NCBI GenBank assembly: GCA_019239825.1 | Contig: JAFAZK010000116.1 | Span: 1 to 56,073, forward strand | DNA length: 56,073 nucleotides | Direction of reading: 5' to 3' | Source: Verrucomicrobiota bacterium | Lineage (GTDB): Bacteria; Verrucomicrobiota; Verrucomicrobiia; Chthoniobacterales; JAFAMB01 | Shown here: positions 1 to 8,531 of the stretch, piece after piece | Position numbering within the stretch: the stretch's first letter is position 1 | Layout: every line of letters starts with the position of its first letter | Made by a program: the position numbers and the translations under genes | Notes under the pieces: generated by a model | What the model saw: only the letters and a program-made list of their open reading frames with translations | What the model was told of the DNA's origin: nothing | The model's database searches: none

Positions 1-2
1 TG

Positions 3-770
3 GGGCGCGCACAAGGAGAACTCTTCGCATCGTTACGGCCGCTTCCGGCGCAGGCGCCCGAGCTTCTCGAAATCGGGATCTCTAAACGTATTGCGGCCTT
101 CGCGGTGGCGCTCACTGATGGATTGGTCTTAGTGTCCGGACCGACCGGCTCTGGGAAAACGACGACGATTGCAGGCATTCTCCAAGCCATTAATGTCTCG
201 CGCCCCGCGAAGGTAGTGACGATTGAAGACCCGGTTGAATTCTTATTCCGCACAAACCAAGCGGAGATTATTCAACGAGAGGTGGGGCGCGATGTGCCCT
301 CTTACGCCGAAGGTTTGCGCCAGGCTCTGAGGCAAAATCCTGATGTTATCGTCGTGGGCGAGATTCGGGACGCGGATTCGGTTTTAACGGCATTGCAAGC
401 AGCCGAAACCGGGCATCTCGTGATTGGTTCGTTGCATGCGAGCAGCGTGGTAGAGACGGTCAGACGTTTGATCCTACTCGCGCCCGAGCGGATGGCGGCC
501 GAGGTCCGTTATGTCTTCGGAAGGACGATGCGGTTGGTCATCAATCAGCGCTTGCTGCGACGAAAGAGTTCGGGTCGAATCGCGGTGCGTGAGATTTGTG
601 TTCATGCGCCCAACACGGAAGCGGTGATTTTATCCGGCAACGAGCGGGAACTGGAAAACTATATGTTAGCGGGGAGAGAACTGGGTATGGTCGATTTTCA
701 GACTGCTCTAAAGCAAGTCCAAGCTCAATTAGATCCGGCTGAGTTTAGGACTTATTCGAATATTCGGTAG
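3..770 (+). CDS. PilT/PilU-like type IV pilus retraction ATPase (5' truncated)
   Basis: Hexameric secretion-family ATPase that would power disassembly of type IV pili at the inner-membrane base. The frame is open from the window edge, so the N-terminus lies outside; the GTG at 105 is internal. Visible in order: Walker A GPTGSGKTTT, the Asp box TIEDPVEF, Walker B with NPDVIVVGEIRD, and the His box TGHLVIGSLHA. The PilT C-terminal AIRNLIRE motif is degenerate here (NTEAVILSGNERELENYM), which suggests a PilT paralogue or PilU rather than canonical PilT. No pilus partner gene is in view. Family is secure, exact paralogue is not. Confidence 0.85.
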   Translation, partial: GRAQGELFASLRPLPAQAPELLEIGISKRIAAFAVALTDGLVLVSGPTGSGKTTTIAGILQAINVSRPAKVVTIEDPVEFLFRTNQAEIIQREVGRDVPSYAEGLRQALRQNPDVIVVGEIRDADSVLTALQAAETGHLVIGSLHASSVVETVRRLILLAPERMAAEVRYVFGRTMRLVINQRLLRRKSSGRIAVREICVHAPNTEAVILSGNERELENYMLAGRELGMVDFQTALKQVQAQLDPAEFRTYSNIR

Positions 771-979
771 CAGGCCGGCAGCTGCCTATGTTTGTCGAGC
801 TAACAGAAAACCCACAAGGAAAGATCTGTGATGTTCAGTTTGATTTTGGAGGAGGGCCTCAACGCTCGGATGGCGACTGCGCGCTTAGGCTAGGCACACC
901 TGTCGGTTCGGAACAACGGACAGCTTTTTCACATCATCTGGCCTCACCGGTCGCTGCTACCGAACGGGCGTGGTAAGCG

Positions 980-2842
980 TTACCGTAGAATTCGTTTCCA
1001 CCAGGGATACCAGCGCGGAATTTTTCCGTCCGGATCAATTGGATGAATCCGGGCTTTTCGGAACCGTTTTTCGCAGTGCTTGACAACCGCGGAAAACTTG
1101 GGAAGCGCCATGAGCTCAAATGGTTTCACGCGGTATTCTTCCTCTCTCGACCGGGTGGTTGAACGGTTCCCCATTCCCCGGGTGTAGGACTTTTTCCAGA
1201 TCAGTTTTTTTCCGATGAAGTCTGCAGAACCTTCGGCGCAGGAGCGATCGGCCGACTTAAAGATGATGCGATTTCGCAGATTCAACAGGGTTACGTCCGC
1301 TTTCTCTTTGGTTCCGAGCGGAGGAATGAAAGAGAGCTTGGATTGAGTCGCCAGAACCGTAGTGGTGTTCGCTTGACGAATAACATCGACATTTCCGTCT
1401 GACTCACTGACGAAACGCTGGGCTTCATCCTGCCAACAGATCAGAAGATTGTCGCTGGAGAGCGGGCGTTTATTCGGCGGACGAGGATCGAACCGCCGCA
1501 AAGCGTGGGTGTAGAACAAGAGCTTCAAGATTGTGGTGATGTACCGGCGCTCGGTCTGGTACTTCTGCGGCATCGCTATGCAAATGATGGCGCCATCATC
1601 TAGGTCGGAGAATTCGAAGCTGTTTTCTTCGGCCCCGAAAACTTGGACCAGGTCGGGATTCGTGAAATAGTTCAAATAGTTATAAATAGTAGAAATAACA
1701 CCGCCCAATTGCTCGGACGGTTGCCGCAGATACCCATTCAAAAAGTGGTCGCTGCATTCGTGGGCTTCCCGGTTCCCGGATTGGGCAAGCGGATCCAGGC
1801 GAGATAGCATCGCCCGCAGAATCGGTTGATATTGCAGCGTTTCCAGGAGGTGATGCATGGTCGGGCGCAAACCGAGCAACCGGAAAAGTTGGATCCCGCG
1901 ACCGATATGGGCGTGGGCTTGAGTCTTAAAAAAGCCTTTATCCTCGCCGCCTCCGGCTAAGGCGGAAGCGGTGTCGACAATAACCGTGGCGTAAGTCGAT
2001 CCAGGAATCGAATCGTCGGACAGCAGATTGAATGTTGCCGGCGGCTCCCAATCGTCTCCGGCGCCATCCGGTTTGGTCTGGAGCAACCGCAGATCGCCAA
2101 GCCGGCCATACTTCTTGGTCATCTGGACCAAGATTTCGTGATAGATGCCCTTTTCATCACAGCAAAGTCCGCCCCAGTCAGGCTCATTCTGAAAGACCGA
2201 ATGCAAAACGGCGTTAATCGCGAACGTCTTTCCCGCGCCGGTATCACCGGTAATCAACCATCCCCTACAGAAGTCGTTTCGGTCCCAGCTCAGTCCAGCC
2301 AACCGAGCGGTGATTTTACGGCGACGCCTTGGCGGGGCACATGCCAACGAGATGGGGAAACAAACGAAGAGTGGCGCAAAGCTGACCCAGGACACCAACG
2401 GAAACAGGAACCAGGCGGTTGTAATTAGGAGGCACCAAATGACCATCAGGTTGAGCGAAAGGAGGAAGGAAAAGCGATCCGTTAATTGGCGCCGCCGGAT
2501 CCAAGCGCTCGCCGTCTCGACCGCTTCGGTCAAAGAAACGGTTCCGATCTCGTAACGTTGGCTCCGAACAATCTGATTCTGTATGCAGACATCAATCTGG
2601 AATCGAGCTTGGGACTTCGTTTGAGGGCTGGGCCGATTTGGCGAAATCGGCCGAGCTCGGACCTGGTAGTCGCCGTGAGTAACCAGGTCGATCGGCGGCA
2701 CGCCCGGGCTATAATTTGGCAGACGGACGACGGTGCCTTTCTTGGAAAGATAACAGAGGGGATCGTTTCGAGCTGGGGGTGCGGATACCGGATGGGGCAG
2801 GTCAGGTATTCCGGAACCGGCTTGGGCCACGATATTATACAT
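980..2842 (-). CDS. VirD4/TraG-like type IV secretion coupling ATPase
   Basis: Predicted membrane-anchored DNA-pumping ATPase of the VirD4/TrwB/TraG class, 620 aa. Residues about 125-170 form two hydrophobic segments, followed by an RRRRK cytoplasmic anchor. Walker A GDTGAGKT lies near residues 199-206, Walker B is LLICWQDEAQ, and a VLATQS sensor-like motif follows, as in TraD/TraG proteins. Known family members couple a relaxase-DNA complex to a secretion channel. No relaxase and no other Vir or Tra component is visible nearby, so this is an orphan, either a remnant or part of a reduced element. It lies beside a plasmid-type initiator gene. No clear Shine-Dalgarno precedes the ATG at 2842, so the start could be downstream. 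Confidence 0.75.
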   Translation of the reverse strand: MYNIVAQAGSGIPDLPHPVSAPPARNDPLCYLSKKGTVVRLPNYSPGVPPIDLVTHGDYQVRARPISPNRPSPQTKSQARFQIDVCIQNQIVRSQRYEIGTVSLTEAVETASAWIRRRQLTDRFSFLLSLNLMVIWCLLITTAWFLFPLVSWVSFAPLFVCFPISLACAPPRRRRKITARLAGLSWDRNDFCRGWLITGDTGAGKTFAINAVLHSVFQNEPDWGGLCCDEKGIYHEILVQMTKKYGRLGDLRLLQTKPDGAGDDWEPPATFNLLSDDSIPGSTYATVIVDTASALAGGGEDKGFFKTQAHAHIGRGIQLFRLLGLRPTMHHLLETLQYQPILRAMLSRLDPLAQSGNREAHECSDHFLNGYLRQPSEQLGGVISTIYNYLNYFTNPDLVQVFGAEENSFEFSDLDDGAIICIAMPQKYQTERRYITTILKLLFYTHALRRFDPRPPNKRPLSSDNLLICWQDEAQRFVSESDGNVDVIRQANTTTVLATQSKLSFIPPLGTKEKADVTLLNLRNRIIFKSADRSCAEGSADFIGKKLIWKKSYTRGMGNRSTTRSREEEYRVKPFELMALPKFSAVVKHCEKRFRKARIHPIDPDGKIPRWYPWWKRILR

Positions 2843-2971
2843 TCTTATATAATGTTATGATAATCTGCGGCAGTAAGCAACTGTTCATGTGGAAAAGGAC
2901 GTGGACTCACACCTGTCCAAGTCAATGACGGGCGCGAGCTAGTGGAGGTGGTGGACCTCGACGGGAATGAC

Positions 2972-3052
2972 CGGTAGGGATGTGCTCCTGCTCATCCGTG
3001 GGTTCATGGGTTTTCCGCAATCCCCGAGATGAGCTGGAGCTCATCCCTACCG
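2972..3052. repeat. REP-like palindrome pair, copy A
   Basis: Left arm 2972-2998 (starts cggtagggatg) and right arm 3028-3052 (ends catccctaccg) are inverted copies with 2 mismatches over 25 bp. The right arm is also a hairpin on its own (GATGAGC/GCTCATC); the left is one with a mismatch. It is one of five sites in the window. It lies between the coupling-ATPase gene and the small gene that ends at 3066. Confidence 0.8.
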
Positions 3053-3065
3053 AGTCGCGAAGGGG

Positions 3066-3503
3066 CTACTTGCCCCAGCGGTTCCCAACTGCAGTGGTGA
3101 CTGCCTCACGAATAGCGTCGTGGCGCATCGCCCATTGGAACTGATAGATCGGGTTGTCGTACTGTTCGTCGAATTCTCGCTTCATCGCTTCCCCGATTTT
3201 GGCCGCATCGACTGGACCTCGAATCCGGCTGACGACATCTTCGACGATCTCGAGGCAATATTGAACCAACATTTTTGCAGCCCGTTGTGAAATGTCATCG
3301 AGCTCTTCGGTACAGATCAAGAAAAAGTTCTCCCAAGACACTTTGACGACCCCTTTAAGCCATTGCTCTTTCCCTTCGTAGAAAACCCCCTGCTTCTTAT
3401 ACGATTCCAAGAACTCGTCTAGACTCAATGGCTTTCCGTCCGCCGAAAACGACCACTTCTGAGTTTCCGGTGCTACTGGCCGGGTTTCCTTTGTTGAAAC
3501 CAT
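3066..3503 (-). CDS. Unknown small protein, paralogue A flanking the Rep gene
   Basis: 145 aa, soluble and acidic, no family recognised. Its C-terminal part matches the protein at 4505-5056: an ENF start, a YCL-x-I helix, and a closing block (R-H-D-A-I-R-E-A-V ... N-R-W-G) equivalent to R-H-P-I-V-R-W-A-V ... N-R-W-G. The two genes sit either side of the Rep_3 initiator, this one divergent from it across an AT-rich 71-bp gap. That placement suggests a role tied to the replicon, such as a regulator or maintenance factor, but this is inference. Coding is supported by an uninterrupted frame and the paralogy. Confidence 0.7.
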   Translation of the reverse strand: MVSTKETRPVAPETQKWSFSADGKPLSLDEFLESYKKQGVFYEGKEQWLKGVVKVSWENFFLICTEELDDISQRAAKMLVQYCLEIVEDVVSRIRGPVDAAKIGEAMKREFDEQYDNPIYQFQWAMRHDAIREAVTTAVGNRWGK

Positions 3504-3574
3504 TTTATTGCTTCTTTCTTAAAAAATTTAAGTTATAAATAAGACTTTTAACACCGTAATTCCCTCAAAGTAAA
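3504..3574. promoter_or_regulatory. AT-rich divergent control region of the Rep gene
   Basis: This 71-bp gap between two divergent genes is much more AT-rich than its GC-rich surroundings. It contains the palindrome CTTAAAaaaTTTAAG at 3518-3532. Rep_3 initiators usually repress their own promoter through such operators and open an AT-rich origin nearby. I see no convincing iteron array, so calling this an origin would be speculative; operator and promoter are the safer reading. Confidence 0.4.
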
Positions 3575-4309
3575 GTGCGTAAAAATAACAGAATTTTCGG
3601 AACGTTACCACTTGCGGATCTCGAGGATCAGCTTGGTTTTGGCGACGACCTCATTGAAGCGTTCTATAAATTGACCAAAGATGAGCGGACTGTTGTCATG
3701 TCGATTGTGGACCGGCTAAAGCCGGGCGTAACCGGGTATGATTTCGAGGATTTTGAGCTACAGCCGGCAGTGCTGAAACTGCTGACCTACCATCGATTGG
3801 TCTTACACAATGGGGACAAACAGAACTCCGTCCTCTATGCTAGGTGGCTGAGCTCCGTAACGGTCGTGGATAAGAAGATGGTTCTTCATATCGATCCCGG
3901 GCTGCACCGGCATTTGGAACGGCTCAAGACCCATCAAAAGGAGGATTCCGAGCGAGCGGCGGTCAAGCTGGCAAGCCAATACTCCATCCGTCTTTATGAG
4001 TGGGCCTGGAAATGGCGGCACGTCAATCTTAAGCGCATTTCCATCCCAAAGCTGCGCAAGGTGCTGGGAGTCGATGAGGTTCGCGACGCACAAGGAAATA
4101 TTGTGAGCGAGAAGTGCCTGGTTCATTGGCCGAACCTAAAACAGCGCGCGATCGATCGGGCCCTCCAGGAAATCAACGAGAAAACGGATCTAAGTATCCG
4201 GCTGGTAGCGGTCGGTCAGGCAAAGTACCGGCGCGTATTGTCGCTGGCTTTTGAGATTAAGGAGAAGAAGAAAAAGGCGCGCACCAACGGGGCTCCGGTC
4301 GCTAAGTAA
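3575..4309 (+). CDS. Rep_3 family (RepB-type) plasmid replication initiator
   Basis: 244-aa initiator with the two winged-helix layout of Rep_3 proteins, which bind iterons and load the host replisome at plasmid origins. Supporting motifs: LTKDERTVV in the first domain, then the family signature LASQYSIRLYEWAWKW, KLRKVLGV, and an AIDRALQEINEKTDLSI block. It starts with GTG at 3575 and ends in a lysine-rich tail. It is flanked by paralogous small genes, and a VirD4-like gene lies 0.7 kb away. Finding it among chromosomal genes suggests an integrated plasmid, or an initiator retained by a chromosomal element. Confidence 0.85.
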   Translation: MRKNNRIFGTLPLADLEDQLGFGDDLIEAFYKLTKDERTVVMSIVDRLKPGVTGYDFEDFELQPAVLKLLTYHRLVLHNGDKQNSVLYARWLSSVTVVDKKMVLHIDPGLHRHLERLKTHQKEDSERAAVKLASQYSIRLYEWAWKWRHVNLKRISIPKLRKVLGVDEVRDAQGNIVSEKCLVHWPNLKQRAIDRALQEINEKTDLSIRLVAVGQAKYRRVLSLAFEIKEKKKKARTNGAPVAK

Positions 4310-4364
4310 GGGCAGAATTCGCAGTGTTAAGGATTCAGACTGCACTCGCTTTTGGCGGCCTAGT

Positions 4365-4460
4365 TTCGAAGTGATCAGTAATCAGTGTTCAGTAATCAGA
4401 GCGAACCAACGACTCAACTTCGACTGATTACTGTCCTACTGATTACTGATTACTTCTTTC
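4365..4460. repeat. AGTAATCAGT-type inverted repeat
   Basis: Left arm about 4365-4400 holds two copies of AGTAATCAG; right arm about 4422-4460 holds the reverse ACTGATTACT three times. Together they form a long imperfect hairpin in the 195-bp gap between the initiator gene and the next gene. The same word recurs near 20928, with related AGTGAGCAGT words near 18650. Confidence 0.75.
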
Positions 4461-4504
4461 GACCGAAACCGGACCGACACGATTTCAAGTAGGACAGACA
4501 CACA

Positions 4505-5056
4505 ATGGCGGAAGAGGAGCCGTCACCTTTCCAGGGATCCTCGTTGGGGCTTTATCCCGAGGAAGCTTCCGCCATTCAGACGATCCCTTTGAATTACGGT
4601 TACAATTTTGCCGAACCCCCTTATCCAAAAATAAACTGGACCCTTTTAGATCTGGTTTCTCATTCCCGGTTCCCGATGTGCCGCACCGACCTGTGCGACA
4701 AATGGAACTACCAGCAAATCACGGCAGAGAATTTTCCGTTGGTGGTCGATGCGGCTCAGGTGTCTGAACCGGGGATTTTGAGTGCCCGGACGGTGGCCAA
4801 GGTGATCAGCTATTGTCTGCTGATCGCTGAGTCGACTGCGGAGTCGCTGCCTGCGCTATCCAGGAAGATGGACTTCTTTGCCGATGACATTCTGGAAGCG
4901 ATCGTCGAGCGTCGCCGGGACTTCGAATCCCGCCTTGGTGAGAACTCACCTTGGGCTCATTTTCTGATCGCCGCGCGCCATCCGATCGTTCGCTGGGCAG
5001 TCAATAACGCTCTAATGAATCGGTGGGGAACCAAGGAATACCCTCCGGTTGGGTGA
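4505..5056 (+). CDS. Unknown protein, paralogue B flanking the Rep gene
   Basis: 183 aa, no recognised domain. The N-terminal half is specific to this copy and has a Cys pair (CRTDLC). The C-terminal half is related to the protein at 3066-3503 and ends with the shared RHPIVRWAVNNALMNRWG block. No signal peptide or membrane segment is visible. It follows the initiator gene on the same strand after a palindromic gap. The pair of diverged copies around one initiator suggests duplication inside a mobile replicon, with a DNA-binding or maintenance role possible but not shown. Confidence 0.7.
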   Translation: MAEEEPSPFQGSSLGLYPEEASAIQTIPLNYGYNFAEPPYPKINWTLLDLVSHSRFPMCRTDLCDKWNYQQITAENFPLVVDAAQVSEPGILSARTVAKVISYCLLIAESTAESLPALSRKMDFFADDILEAIVERRRDFESRLGENSPWAHFLIAARHPIVRWAVNNALMNRWGTKEYPPVG

Positions 5057-5243
5057 GGGGAATTTACGTTCGGCGGTCGGCGTTTGGCGTTCGGCGATTG
5101 CAACGTAGGGTGGTTCTTGCCGAGGCGTGATTAGCTCCATAGGAGCGAAATCTTATAACCTAACAGCCAACACGCCGGTAGCTCCGGGTATTTCAAATTT
5201 CGCGGGACAGTGCCAACTAATTATATTATTGTTATATATAATC

Positions 5244-5585
5244 ATGGCTTTCTCCTCCTTCCTTTCACGGCCCGAGGACCAAACCTATGTCGTTCATCCT
5301 GGCAATTCGCCGGGGACTTGTTGCACCTTCGAACTGGCTTCTCCGGCCAGGAGCAAGACGATCCCCTACGCTTATCTGCAAATGATCGATACGTTGGACG
5401 AACATCGCATTCTGCTGCGATATGCGTTCGCCGATGTTGAGCTGATTACCACCCGTACCTTTAGCGCCAAGCGCCAGTTTCTGGACGATCTAGCCAATTT
5501 CCGGGTGGCGACCATACGCGAGACGAGCCAAATGAAAGTCCGGATCTTGCTCGAACCGCCGACGGATAAAACCGAAAGCTTCTGA
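5244..5585 (+). CDS. Hypothetical protein, 113 aa
   Basis: The frame is open from 5127, but the ATG at 5244 (MAFSSFLSRPEDQ) is preferred because the upstream 39 codons translate AT-rich intergenic sequence. The product is a small soluble alpha/beta-like protein without recognised motifs. It follows paralogue B on the same strand after a gap containing short GGCGTTCGGCG-like repeats, so it may belong to the same accessory segment. Coding is moderately supported by length and codon use. Confidence 0.5.
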   Translation: MAFSSFLSRPEDQTYVVHPGNSPGTCCTFELASPARSKTIPYAYLQMIDTLDEHRILLRYAFADVELITTRTFSAKRQFLDDLANFRVATIRETSQMKVRILLEPPTDKTESF

Positions 5586-5681
5586 ATAAGCACATAGCCA
5601 AAGAGTCTCGTCTAAGGTCGGAGTTTCGGGTCGCTCCGGGCGATCCCGGTCCGGCCGTGGTCGGAGCGCTACCGGCGTTTG

Positions 5682-6893
5682 TTATTGCTGGCTGGTCTGG
5701 AATCGGCCGAGCTGCGGTTGCATCAACGAAAGCACCTCACCGACCAGGAAAAGAGATCCAGTAACCAGGATCGGCTCTGCCAGCTTATACGCCGCTTCCA
5801 CTGCTTCCAGTACTCCCGGAAACACTGCGCTCGAAATCCCGGCCGGCAGCCGAATACTCGCCGGGTTTTCACCACGTGGGTTATTGACCGGGACGAGAAA
5901 AAAACGTGCGGCGATGGGCGCCAGAGCCGAGAGCATCTTATCGAGTTCTTTGTCATGCAATCCGCCAAACACGATCGTGGGCGAGGCAGCCGGATAGCAT
6001 TCTCTCCAAGTCTGGACTAGGCATTCGCTGGCAGCGAGGTTGTGAGCGCCGTCTATGGTGACTCGATCATCGAGCGCCTGAAAGCGGCCTGGCCAGAATA
6101 CCGACTTCAGGCCGGTCTTCAAGGCATCCGGTGGGATGCCTAGCTTCGCGACCGCAAGCGCATCGCGCACCAAAGCTGCGTTTAATCGTTGATGAGAGCC
6201 AGCCAAACCGATTTGTAGATCTGCGATTGGCTGTGTGACATAAGTCACCGGTGAGTTTAGGGATGTCGCGACCTCGTCGATCACCTCTCGGACGTCCGCA
6301 GTCTGAGCTATCGACACCGCAGGCACTCCCGGCTTAATGATCCCTGCCTTCTCCCTGGCAATTTTGGCTCTCGTGTCGCCTAGGATTTTCTGATGGTCCA
6401 AGTCAATCGAAGTGAGGACCGACACCAACGGTGTGATCAGATTGGTGGCGTCTAGTCTACCACCCAATCCGGTTTCCATAATCGCGAGATCAACCCGCTG
6501 AGTTGAAAAATGCAGAAACCCCAATGCGGTGGCGAGCTCAAAGAAGGTAGGGATACACCCGGACTTAGCGATCGCTTCCCGGATCACATTAAGTCCAGCC
6601 AAAACCTCATCATCAGTGATCGGTTGTCCCGCAACTTGGATGCGCTCATTGAATCGGACCAGGTGCGGAGAGGTATAGAGGCCGGTTCGCAAGCCGGCGG
6701 CCCGAGCTACCGAGTCCAGCATGGCGGAGACGGACCCTTTTCCGTTAGTGCCTGCAATGTGAATACACGTGAGCTGCTGATGGGGATTGCCTAAAGCCTC
6801 TAATAGGAGGCGAACGTTCTCGAGACCGAGTTTAATCCCCGAAGCTTGGGTACTGTATAGCCAGCGAATGGCTTCTGTATACGACTCTTGCAC
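5682..6893 (-). CDS. folC: Bifunctional dihydrofolate/folylpolyglutamate synthase
   Basis: ATP-dependent ligase that adds glutamate to dihydropteroate and extends folate polyglutamate tails in the cytosol. The 403-aa length fits the family. The P-loop AGTNGKGSVSAM is near residues 47-58, and the SPHLVRFNERI, METGLGGRLDATN and DGAHN motifs follow. It starts 11 nt downstream of accD on the same strand, the same accD-folC pairing seen in many bacteria, and ends a four-gene run with the CPBP protease gene and comF. Confidence 0.95.
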   Translation of the reverse strand: MQESYTEAIRWLYSTQASGIKLGLENVRLLLEALGNPHQQLTCIHIAGTNGKGSVSAMLDSVARAAGLRTGLYTSPHLVRFNERIQVAGQPITDDEVLAGLNVIREAIAKSGCIPTFFELATALGFLHFSTQRVDLAIMETGLGGRLDATNLITPLVSVLTSIDLDHQKILGDTRAKIAREKAGIIKPGVPAVSIAQTADVREVIDEVATSLNSPVTYVTQPIADLQIGLAGSHQRLNAALVRDALAVAKLGIPPDALKTGLKSVFWPGRFQALDDRVTIDGAHNLAASECLVQTWRECYPAASPTIVFGGLHDKELDKMLSALAPIAARFFLVPVNNPRGENPASIRLPAGISSAVFPGVLEAVEAAYKLAEPILVTGSLFLVGEVLSLMQPQLGRFQTSQQ

Positions 6894-6904
6894 AGCAATT
6901 CGCG

Positions 6905-7747
6905 TCAGCGAGATGAGAGGTGACCCACAAGCCGGCTAAGAGTCGTTCTGATGTCGGGCCGGCGAACAATGAGGTCGATGAAGCCGTGGCGTTGCAGAAA
7001 CTCTGCGGTCTGAAACCCTGGCGGCAGATCTTGGTGGGTCGTTTCCCGGATAACCCGAGGCCCGGCGAATCCGATCATGCATTTTGGCTCCGCCAAGATG
7101 ATGTCCCCGAGGGAAGCGAAGCTGGCCATTACGCCGGCCGTAGTCGGGTTGGTTAGAACGACGAAATAAGGAAGGCGAAGCTGGGCATGCCGTGCCAAGG
7201 CGGCACTGGTTTTGGCCATCTGCATCAGACTTAGCATCCCTTCGTAAACACGAGCGCCGCCGGACGCCGTAACCACGATAATTGGTCTCCCTGTTTTGGT
7301 ACCTTTTTCCACCAGACGAGTGATTTTCTCGCCTACCGCTGAGCCCATGGTAGCCGCCAAGAAATTGAAATCCATTACGGCCAAACCAACATCATGGCCA
7401 CTGAGACGACCGAACCCGGTAACAACTGCGTCCTTTAGTCCGGTCTTTTCGCGATAACTCTCCAGGCGCTCGGAATAGCTGGCGACTCCCGTAAACTTGA
7501 GGACGTCCATGGAAAGCAGGTTCTGGTCAAATTCTTCGAACGTGCCTTCATCGATCAGGTTGTCGATCCTCTCCCTGGCTGAAAAGGTAAAATGATGGTC
7601 GCACTTGGGGCAGACCTTAAGATTCTGGGATAATTCCAGGTTGTGGATCACTTCACCGCACTCGGGGCATTTTTGCCAAAGACCTTCCGGCATTTCGCGC
7701 TTTCGATTGGTTCCTTGCTTGAGAGTCGGTTTCTGAAAAATCGGCAT
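6905..7747 (-). CDS. accD: Acetyl-CoA carboxylase carboxyltransferase subunit beta
   Basis: Beta subunit of the carboxyltransferase that moves CO2 from biotin to acetyl-CoA, the first committed step of fatty acid synthesis; it works with AccA. The 280-aa protein has the N-terminal zinc ribbon (Cys27, Cys30, Cys46, Cys49) and the crotonase-like core with MGSAVGEKITR and VTASGGARVYEGMLSLMQM. It lies 4 nt from the comF stop and 11 nt before folC, so cotranscription is likely. accA is not in the window. Confidence 0.96.
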   Translation of the reverse strand: MPIFQKPTLKQGTNRKREMPEGLWQKCPECGEVIHNLELSQNLKVCPKCDHHFTFSARERIDNLIDEGTFEEFDQNLLSMDVLKFTGVASYSERLESYREKTGLKDAVVTGFGRLSGHDVGLAVMDFNFLAATMGSAVGEKITRLVEKGTKTGRPIIVVTASGGARVYEGMLSLMQMAKTSAALARHAQLRLPYFVVLTNPTTAGVMASFASLGDIILAEPKCMIGFAGPRVIRETTHQDLPPGFQTAEFLQRHGFIDLIVRRPDIRTTLSRLVGHLSSR

Positions 7748-7751
7748 ACGT

Positions 7752-8531
7752 CTATCTACGGGCGACGGTAATTGCGCAGACGGATTGAGCGCCGTTGCTT
7801 TTTAAGACTCGAGCACATTCGTCCAACGTCGAACCGGTGGTTAAAACATCGTCTACCAGGAGCAGCCGTTTGCCAAGCACGCTGCTACCTTTGCGCAACT
7901 CGAACGCATTCTGCAAGTTTTGGAGGCGTTCTTTCCGGGAGAAGCGCGTCTGCGATTCAGTATAACGTGACCTGCGAAGGCAGAAGCATACGGGTATCCG
8001 CCTCCGTTTACCCAGTAGTTCAACGAGAGCGGCGATCTGATCATAACCCCGTTCCCTGATCCGGGTGGGATGCAGTGGAACCGGGACTAATCCGTCAAAA
8101 GGCTGGGCGCTGACCCTGGGATCACTTAGCGCTTCCTCTAACCAGTTCACCAGGAGGTTTCGCAAATGAAATTCCCCCGAGTATTTAAATCGGTGAATCA
8201 AATCCCGTACGATCTCAGTCGCTTGATAGCGGGTCGCAACGCAATCAAACGCGGGGGGATGATCTTCGCAATCCGGACAGGCGAACGGGGCGTTGAACTC
8301 GCCGGGGTAAGGCCGGGAGCAAATCTGGCAAAAAGGAGCTTTGATTTTGACAGCTGATTCCAGACAGTCCCGGCAAAGCCAGCCCTCCTCTAAACTCGCG
8401 CGGCAGGAAATACAAAACGGTGGATAACACAGATCAATCACCGTTTGATAGAGCGTGTTCAGAGCCGTCTGCACGACGAAATAGTAGCCAAACCAGTAAC
8501 CAGAGCAAAAGGAGGATCGCGATTGCGCCAA
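7752..8531 (-). CDS. ComF family phosphoribosyltransferase-like protein
   Basis: ComF-family protein, linked to DNA uptake in naturally competent bacteria. It has an N-terminal double zinc finger (CISC, CRDC, CQIC, CPDC) and a C-terminal PRTase domain with the PRPP loop LLLVDDVLTTGSTL. The ATG at 8531 would make a 98-nt overlap with the upstream protease gene. A GTG at 8474 (VQTALNTLYQTVIDL) shortens the overlap to about 41 nt and fits the usual ComF N-terminus better, so the true start is uncertain. Nothing else here proves competence. Confidence 0.88.
   Translation of the reverse strand: MAQSRSSFCSGYWFGYYFVVQTALNTLYQTVIDLCYPPFCISCRASLEEGWLCRDCLESAVKIKAPFCQICSRPYPGEFNAPFACPDCEDHPPAFDCVATRYQATEIVRDLIHRFKYSGEFHLRNLLVNWLEEALSDPRVSAQPFDGLVPVPLHPTRIRERGYDQIAALVELLGKRRRIPVCFCLRRSRYTESQTRFSRKERLQNLQNAFELRKGSSVLGKRLLLVDDVLTTGSTLDECARVLKSNGAQSVCAITVARR

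Noticed and set aside
788..976. 62-codon open frame after the PilT-like gene
   Set aside because: Short, with no family likeness or clear ribosome-binding site; treated as chance frame.
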